From Meghimatium bilineatum (Eukaryota > Mollusca > Gastropoda > Stylommatophora > Philomycidae): a stretch of DNA of 64,000 nucleotides. Positions 56,835 to 64,000 of the stretch are shown in pieces. The notes below the pieces were generated by a model. That model worked only from the letters and a program-made list of their open reading frames with translations. It searched no databases and was not told where the DNA came from. The stretch lies in the NCBI GenBank assembly GCA_034231615.1, contig CM067317.1, forward strand, positions 456,501 to 520,500. Reading direction: 5' to 3'. The number at the start of each line of letters is the position of its first letter. Positions within the stretch are counted from its first letter, which is position 1. A program made the position numbers and the translations under genes.

Positions 56835-56978
56835 ATGTGGATGATAAATGTGGATGGAATATGTGGATGATATATGTGGATGCTAAATGTCGATGGAATA
56901 TGTGGATGGTAAATGTGGATGATATATGTGTCTGATATATGTGGATGGTAAATGTGGATAATAAATGTGGATGAGATT
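56835..56978. repeat. minisatellite I, about 12-13 bp unit
   Basis: Repeats of ATGTGGATGATA / AATGTGGATGGA type phrases. Confidence 0.9.
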
Positions 56979-57167
56979 GTCCCGTCGTATAGGTTAGATA
57001 CAAATGAAATATTGTAAAACACAGATATCTACAGACACTAACGATGTCTCTTTAAATCAAGCTATAACAAGAACACTTTTGTTTTCTTAAGACACATCTT
57101 TAAATCATTTAAGACACTATTGCTGTCCTTTTTAGGAGACACATATGTAAATCGTTTAAGACACTAA

Positions 57168-57325
57168 ATGCTACAAGTCATATAAACAAGCTATTTAACA
57201 CATTAAAGAAACATGACACTAATGCTACAAGTCATATAAACAAGCTATTTAACACATTAAAGAAACATGACACTAATGCTACAAGTCATATATAAACAAG
57301 CTATTTAACACATTAAAAAACATGA
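57168..57325. repeat. minisatellite J, about 54-bp unit, three copies
   Basis: AATGCTACAAGTCATATAAA plus CAAGCTATTTAACACATTAA and AGAAACATGACACT, three copies in tandem. Confidence 0.93.
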
Positions 57326-57471
57326 CACAGGATAGATACATGCTGAAGTCCCACATAGTAACTCATACAAGGAAACTTTTGTGTTTTTTAAAGACAAACC
57401 AATTGTGAACTACATAGCTAGCCCTTTGGAGATCGAAAACCAAAGTATATATTCAAGAATCACATATCCAA

Positions 57472-58990
57472 CCAGACACAACCAGACACAACCATATCCA
57501 ATCAGACACAATCATATCCAACCAGACACAATCATATCCAACCAAACACAATCTTATAAAACCAGACATAACCATATCCAAACAGACACAATCATATCCA
57601 ATCAGACACAACCATATCCAACCAGTCACAATCATATCCAACCAGACACAAGCATATCCAACCAGACACAATCATATCCAATCGTACACAACCATATCCA
57701 ACGAGACACAATCATATCCAACCAGACACAATCATATCCAACCAGACACAATCATATCCAACCAGACACAATCATATCCAACTAGACAACCATATCCAAC
57801 CAGACACAATCATATCCAACTAGACACAAGCATATCCAACTAGACAACCATTTCCAAACCAGACACAATCATATCCAATCAGACACAACCATATCCAACC
57901 AGACACAATAATATCCAAACAAACATAATCTTATCAAACCAGACATAACCATATCAAAACAGACACAATCATATTTAACCAGAAAAAATCATATCCAGCC
58001 AGACACAATAATATCCAATCAGACACAACCATATCCAACCAGACACAATCATATCCAACCAGACACAATAATATCCAACCAGACACAATCATATCCAACC
58101 AGACACAATCATATCCAACTAGACAACCATATCCAACCAGACACAATCATATCCAACTAGACACAACCATATCCAACCAGACACAATCATATCCAAACAA
58201 ACATAATCTTATCAAACCAGACATAACCATATCCAAAACAGACACAATCATATCTAACAAGAAACAATCATATCCAACCAGACACAATCATATGCAACCA
58301 GACACAATCATATCCAACCTGACACAATCATATCCAACCAGACACAATCACATCCAACCAGACACAATCATATCCAATCATACACAACCATATCCAACCA
58401 GACACAATCATATCCAACCAGACACAATCATATCCAACCAGACACAATCATATCCAACCAGACACAATCATATCCAACTAGACAACCATATCAAACCAGA
58501 CACAATCATATCCAACTAGACACAACCATATGCAAACAGACACAATAATATCCAAACAAACATAATATTATCAAACCAGACATAACCATATCCAAACAGA
58601 CACAATCATATCCAACCAGACACAATCATATCCAACCAGACACAATCATATCCAACCAGACACAATCATATCCAACTAGACAACCATATCCAACCAGACA
58701 CAATCATATCCAACTAGACACAACCATATCCAACCAGACACAATAATATCCAAACAAACATAATCTTATCAATCCAGACATAACCATATCCAAACAGACA
58801 CAATCATATCCAACCAGACAATCATATCCAACCAGACACAACCATATCCAACCAGACACAACCATATCCAACCAGAAACACTCGTATACTACCAGAAACA
58901 CTCGTATACAACCAGACACAACCATATACAAACACACACAACCATATTCAACCAGACACAACCATATCCAACCAGACACAATCATATCAT
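57472..58990. repeat. minisatellite K, 20-bp unit (1.5 kb)
   Basis: About 75 units of ACCAGACACAATCATATCCA with frequent AACC, AACAGACATAATCTTATC and ACTAGACAACC variants. Larger blocks containing AAACAAACATAAT recur at roughly 300-350-bp spacing (57541, 57918, 58196, 58554, 58751), suggesting segmental duplication. Open frames on either strand are repeat artefacts. Confidence 0.97.
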
Positions 58991-60290
58991 AACCGATAGT
59001 AAAAATTTATACATATGAACTATAGTTTACTTTATTAATAATTCGTCTAAAAAAGCTTTCGTATTTAAACGAGTCATGTATCTCAATAACACAGTTTCAG
59101 AATATTAACGCATAGGTTCGGTTATAAAGAATTTACCTAATAATAAGTACGGTCTAAGATCGGTATACCACACAGATACATTGTTTGCATATCAGTACAA
59201 AAGCTCATATAATAAATACGCTAAATATAAAACCTAATATTTTTAATAAGCAAACTGTTCACAATTACCGAAGATACTAAAGGAACAATAAAAGCTCAGA
59301 TTTTCTGCAAATAAATCTGACATCTGAACAGTCGGTAGCACATGGTTCTCACGGTGTCGTCAATAGGCCATGTGTAGACCTATACTAGATATGGTGTCCT
59401 TTTTAATATATAAAGGTGAATATGTTATTTTCTGATGCTGTATGTTGGTTAGGCTAACATAACTCTAACAAACACATATTTCACCCGTCTGTACCAATTT
59501 GTTGTAATGAGATTTGTCTGTGTATAGCTAATATCAATTGTTACATACATATTTCGTCAATACAAACCAAGTTGTTATAAAGGGGTATGGATATACACGC
59601 TGTGTCCCAGTCTGTCATTGGTCCGGACCAAGGTATATAGCGGGATTTAGCTATTTATTAGTTATTATTAGCCTCGTGTTACTCTAGCCCTCGTATTTCT
59701 AGTATGGTGTTGTTCACAACACGGTGTTTTATCTCTGAGTACGAGTACAGTTGAGTCGTGCACGGCGATAACCTGACAATCGAGTACAAGTACAGTTGAG
59801 TCGTGCACGGCGAATAGATGACAACCATATTCGCGGCACGACAGCTGACATTTTATGAAACGTGTTTGTTGGTATTATCTCAGAATGAGAAGCATGTTCT
59901 TATAGATGACATCTGGCACAAACAGGGACACGCCTCAAGCCTGATCGCTTGTTAATAGCATTACGGACAAAGCTAAGTACACACCTATAAACTCCAAGAT
60001 CTGATATTAGTTGTAGCATCCATGACAACTGTCACAGTCAAGCAACTTCTATCGGGAACCAGCAAGCAATTTATCTTTATATTGCCATTGTCAGTCGGAA
60101 GTATCCTTGTTCTTGTAGAGTGAATTTCATCAACGTACGGAGTCACGTGCTTCTAATCTTCAAACACACATCGCAATTCTTCATAATAATTGAAAACTTA
60201 AAAAACCAGATTGCACGTGATAGGTTGATCAGGATTTTGAAGGTCACCAGTGTTGCCAAATAAAATATGATCAGGTCTCAATTCTGTAAG
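58991..60290. other. unassigned, largely non-repetitive region
   Basis: The longest stretch without recognised repeats in the right half. No ORF over 60 codons. It holds one direct repeat: GAGTACGAGTACAGTTGAGT (59737) recurs as GAGTACAAGTACAGTTGAGT (59782), both followed by CGTGCACGGCGA. It could be non-coding single-copy DNA. Confidence 0.5.
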
Positions 60291-60294
60291 TCGT

Positions 60295-60480
60295 TTGTGT
60301 AGTTTATGCATACTTTAAAATGATTTGTTATTGTTTTATAGTGTCTGCATACTTTAGAATGGCTTGTTATTGTTTTGCACTGTACGCATACGTTAGAATA
60401 CATTTGTTATTGTTTTGCTATGTATGCATACTTTAGAATGGCTTGTTATTGTTTTGTAGTGTATGCATATGCCCTATTTT
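60295..60480. repeat. minisatellite L, about 50-60 bp unit
   Basis: Three to four imperfect copies of GCATACTTTAGAATGGCTTG plus TTATTGTTTTG and a TGTATGCATAC end. Confidence 0.9.
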
Positions 60481-60724
60481 AGAATAGCTAGTTATTGTTC
60501 TGTAGTGATTATATTTGTAGTTGTACAATGTAATAATGACAGGAAAACTGCAAAAACCATTCTATTTTGCCGTCAAAGAAAAAATATAAAGATGTTAAAT
60601 TGAGTTTTACAAATAAGACAATTACACGGAATCAACGTTTCGATCACATTGCCTTATCAGTATAAACAATCACAATCAGGAAACAATGCTGAACAAATTA
60701 TATATAGACATTTATTGTGTTGTG

Positions 60725-60855
60725 TATTTTGAAATATGTTTTGTTACGTAGATGTCATTTTTTAAAATATGTTTTGTTACGTAGATGTCATTTTTTGAAA
60801 TGTTTTGTTACGTAGATGTCATTATTTGAAATATGCTTTATTACGTAGATGTCAG
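60725..60855. repeat. minisatellite M, about 30-34 bp unit
   Basis: About four copies of TTTTGTTACGTAGATGTCAT followed by TTTTTGAAATATG. Confidence 0.9.
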
Positions 60856-60899
60856 TTCTTCTTTAACAAGTCCACACGTTAAGTTCAGTTTTCTTGATA

Positions 60900-61400
60900 A
60901 ACGTTGCTGTATTTGAAAGCTTCTCAAGACTCCCATTCAGCTCCCTGTGGATGTCTCTATTGGCCAGTGCTCATCCCTCAAGTACTATATTGTAGTGCAG
61001 TCGTGCAGGATATGCTCTGCCGTCTGTGCTGCCTGCCCACGTGGACACATAGGTGCTGTAACCAGTCTTAATCTATTAAAGTGGCTGTTTAATCTGTTGT
61101 ATCCTATCCTGATGCTGAATTCTGGCTGGCCTGTCAAGATAGTGGTGTCTTATGTGGTCGACTTTCTTAATGGTTTTGATTAGGGTCCTAATTTTCCTGG
61201 TAGGTGAATATTTTCCATCATTTGCTAGCATATCTGCGTTTTAATTTTCTGGAATGCCAGACTGGGATGGTGTTTAATGTAGATGGCATACTTCTTTGTA
61301 TGCTGATTTCTCGCGTGACCTCCTTCAGGTCTGACAGTTCATCGCTGTCAAAGGCTTGTAAGACAGAACTTGCATCATTAAGAAACATTACATAAGTAGC
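60900..61400 (-). mobile_element. LINE family B RNase H and C-terminal fragment
   Basis: The minus strand encodes SQSGIPEN.NADMLANDGK (eroded RNase H, about 61240), RIGYNRLNSHFNRLRLV and APMCPRGQAAQTAEHILHDC (zinc-knuckle-like end, about 61010). Same order as in 5171-6087. Confidence 0.8.
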
Positions 61401-61615
61401 ATGATATTTATTTAATTGTAGTGGGAATTATAGTTGACATTGACATGAGCATTGTTATGGGCATTGAAATATGATTATGTAATAGTGTATGTCTTGCTAT
61501 ATAAGTTTGCATATCATTTATTGTTTTGTGGGTACTACATTTTGTATAAACGTGAAAGACAATACACACCGGCTCCAAAGTGTAGGCCCAAGACTCAACT
61601 TCTATTTATCTCACT
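61401..61615. other. unassigned spacer
   Basis: AT-rich, no features seen. Confidence 0.5.
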
Positions 61616-61845
61616 GTCTGTAAGGATTTAAAACATGCCACGTCTGTGTCAGACTTCAACACATGTCACAACTGAATTGTCTCATGTGTGTAAGGATTTC
61701 TACACACATTAATCTATTAATCTCAATTGTCTAATGTGTGTAAGGAATTCACACAGGTCACGTCTGAATGGTGTAATGTGTGTAAGGAATTCACACAGGT
61801 CACGTCTGAATGGTGTCATGTGTGTAAGGAATTCACACATAGAGA
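61616..61845. repeat. minisatellite N, about 42-bp unit
   Basis: TGTGTAAGGAATTCACACAG plus GTCACGTCTGAATGGTGTMA, about four copies including diverged ones at the left. Confidence 0.9.
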
Positions 61846-61994
61846 TGAACGAAGGGAGAGAAATGTGTAGAGATAAACAGACTACAAGTGAAAGGGATAG
61901 ATAGAGTAAGTGAGGCAGATAAATAGAGCGAAGAAGGGAAGGAAACGTGTAAAGACAATGAAATGATAATAAAGAGTATGCAAGTTATATGGCA

Positions 61995-61999
61995 CACAC

Positions 62000-62030
<31 letters not shown>

Positions 62031-62140
62031 TAGTGAGAGAGACAGACATATAATAAAATAGAACAATTAGTTATAATCAATATAATGAGAAAATCAAGGG
62101 AAAAAAATATTGATCTATAACGAGAACATGAGAAAATAGA
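61995..62140. repeat. (GA)n microsatellite and AG-rich tract
   Basis: AGAGAGAGAGAGAGAGAGAG-type run near 62004-62030 within a purine-rich segment. The minus-strand ORF here (SLSLSLSL) is an artefact. Confidence 0.93.
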
Positions 62141-62320
62141 AGGATGGATATATTTATCTATATCGTGGAGCGAGAGAAAATAGATGGATTGATCTATGAC
62201 GAGGAACGAAAGAAAATAGATGGCTGAACATATTAATCAACAACGAGGAGTGCGAGAAAATAAGAAGATGAACATATTGTTCTAGGACGGGAAATGAGAG
62301 AATAAAGATGAATATATATA
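62140..62320. repeat. degenerate tandem repeat, about 45-55 bp
   Basis: Three to four diverged copies of GAGAAAATAGATGG...TGAACATATTRATC...ACGAGGA phrases. Confidence 0.7.
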
Positions 62321-62384
62321 TATAATCACACATGTACAGAATCAAGGAACCAGCTGATGCATCTAACAACATCATCATAAGATA

Positions 62385-62455
62385 ATGCTGTTGAGTATAA
62401 GATAATGCTGTTGAGTATAAGATAATGATGTTGAGTATAAGATAACGCTGTTGGG
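62385..62455. repeat. minisatellite O, 20-bp unit
   Basis: Four copies of GAGTATAAGATAATGCTGTT. Confidence 0.93.
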
Positions 62456-62814
62456 GCAGAGCCATATTTAAGAAGAACTAGGACATCACAGCGGACGTAC
62501 AAAAGTGCATTTATTGATCTGGGTGTGGCAGGCTTGACACATTTCCGAGATACATGTTGGTATCAAGCAGGTCAATTCTCAGACAAGGAAGCTTTTCGCC
62601 GGCGTGAGAGAATACATCACAATATAGGGTTATATAGCACGTGTTTGTTTCTCACCTGTTCGTTATGTGGTGACTATTTATTATGTAGGAACTGTCTTTC
62701 TGTTATGTCACGTTCATAATGTTGTGTAACGTTCATTTTGCCGTATATAGATAATGTTGCAACAAATCAGATTTAGTTATTCTACAACTGTTGCAAAATC
62801 TCTTCCATATTTAA
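62456..62814. other. unassigned spacer with a short ORF
   Basis: A 64-codon plus-strand ORF (62525-62719, starting MAGLTHFRDTCWYQAGQF) has no recognisable domain and nothing around it to support it as a gene. Confidence 0.4.
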
Positions 62815-63100
62815 TGTCGATATTAACGCTTTTTATCGATTAGTATTACCTACTCATATCTACGTTAATTATCGATTGTTATTACCTGCTCATATCTACG
62901 TTAATTATCGATTAATATTACCTGCTCATATCTACATTATTTATCGATTGTTATTACCTGCTCATATCTACGTTAATTATCGATTATTATATTACCTGCT
63001 CATATCTACATTATTTATCGATTGTTATTACCTGCTAATATCTACGTTAATTATCGATTGTTATTACCTGCACATATCTACGTTAATTATCGATTGTTAT
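62815..63100. repeat. minisatellite P, 36-bp unit
   Basis: Seven to eight units of ATTACCTGCTCATATCTACG plus TTAATTATCGATTGTT. Because 36 is divisible by 3 a single frame (LLPAHIYVNYRL) stays open, which explains the 126-codon ORF there. Confidence 0.95.
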
Positions 63101-63224
63101 AAAGTGCCAAAAGTTACCGCTAGAAGAACATATATTGATGTTGTTATTCTTGATGGTATAACGATATTTGCTAATATTTGTGTTGTTGTTGCTACAGTCG
63201 GTGTTTCTTATTTTGGTATGATAA

Positions 63225-64000
63225 CACTTCTAATGTCGGTATTGTTGTTAGCATGATGACACTTCTAATGTTGATGTTATGATGACACTTCTAATATTGA
63301 TGTTATGATGACACTTCTAATGTTGGTGTTGTTTGTATGATGACACTTACTAATGTTATTGATATTGGTATGATGGCATTTCTAATGTTGATGTTATTGG
63401 TATGATGACACTTCTAATGTTGATGGTATGATGACACTTCTAATGTTGATGTTATTGGTATGATGACACTTCTAATGTGGATGGTATAATGACACTTCTA
63501 ATGTTGATGGTATGATGGCACTTCTAATGTTGATGGTATGATGACACTTCTAATGTTGTTGGTATGATGACACTTCTAATGTTTATGTTATGATGATACT
63601 TCTAATGTTGCTGTTGTTGGTATGATGACACTTCTAATGTTGCTGTTGTTGGTATGATGCCACTTCTAATGTTGCTGTTGTTGGTATGATGACACTTCTA
63701 ATGTTGCTGTTGTTGGTATGATGACACTTCTAATGTTGCTGTTATTGGTATGATGCCACTTCTAATGTTGCTGTTGTTGGTATGATGACACTTCTAATGT
63801 TGCTGTTTTTGGTATGATGCCACTTCTAATGTTGCTGTTGTTGGTATGATGACACTTCTAATGTTGCTGTTGTTGGTATGATGACACTTCTAATGTTGCT
63901 GTTATTGGTATGATGCCACTTCTAATGTTGCTGTTGTTGGTATGATGACACTTCTAATGTTGCTGTTTTTGGTATGATGCCACTTCTAATGTTGCTGTTG
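63225..64000. repeat. minisatellite Q, 26-32 bp unit, running off the window
   Basis: Units of TTGGTATGATGACACTTCTA plus ATGTTGCTGTTG. The left part is diverged and shorter (ATGTTATGATGACACTTCTA), the right part is homogeneous, and the array continues past 64000. Confidence 0.97.

Noticed and set aside
56185-57022. Minus-strand ORFs of 183 and 202 codons rich in CVHISV/SHLCMS
   Set aside because: Caused by the 22-bp minisatellite H; the non-repetitive parts show no domain.
62525-62719. 64-codon ORF as a small gene
   Set aside because: No motif, no splice or regulatory context, and a length common by chance.

Overview
This is an AT-rich, gene-poor, repeat-dominated stretch of an invertebrate animal genome. 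A lophotrochozoan, probably a mollusc, is my best guess, from the mix of Penelope-like elements with GIY-YIG domains, endonuclease/RT non-LTR elements, GAA-tailed SINEs and abundant 20-42 bp minisatellites. That assignment is inference. Introns, GT-AG splice sites and nested transposons rule out a prokaryote.

The one clear host gene is on the minus strand: a ubiquitin-specific protease (peptidase C19) spread over about 17.5 kb. Its visible exons are 35479-35646 (probable), 33701-34948 (N-terminal membrane helices and Cys box), 25283-25395 and 18169-19233 (His box and stop). The splice phases agree at every junction. After the TAG stop the same frame stays open for 47 codons and encodes a hydrophobic helix before a TGA. 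A second possible host exon, of an unrecognised gene, is at 161-367 (minus). A degraded inverted copy of a USP exon and intron lies at 36825-37150.

Layout. 0-2 kb: Penelope fragment, host exon candidate, 34-bp minisatellite with a MITE inserted, SINE-1. 2-6.4 kb: LINE fragments, with one LINE nested in another (11-bp target-site duplication). 7-10.9 kb: degenerate pogo/Tigger-like DNA transposon carrying a LINE. 11.3-12.3 kb: foldback MITE and a LINE endonuclease fragment. 13.6-18 kb: 42-bp minisatellite split by a Penelope-like element with pseudo-LTRs, itself split by a hAT-like MITE. 18-35.6 kb: the USP gene, whose introns hold SINEs, a 2.9-kb and two about 1.2-kb minisatellites, a Merlin/ISXO2-like remnant, a TA-flanked transposon containing another element, and LINE debris. 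35.7-40 kb: TG/TA simple repeats, the USP pseudo-exon, a palindrome split by a Penelope end, and a Penelope element. 40-56 kb: LINE debris, a 2.6-kb minisatellite with 831-bp higher-order periodicity, a hAT-like element hosting a three-level nest (Penelope / LINE / Penelope), and the longest LINE RT ORF. 56-64 kb: mainly minisatellites, the last running off the window end.

There is no operon or multi-gene system here. What stands out is how deeply the insertions nest, how often transposons sit inside tandem arrays (giving clean before/after sites), and the possible alternative C-terminus of the USP. By summing spans, tandem arrays cover roughly a fifth of the window.
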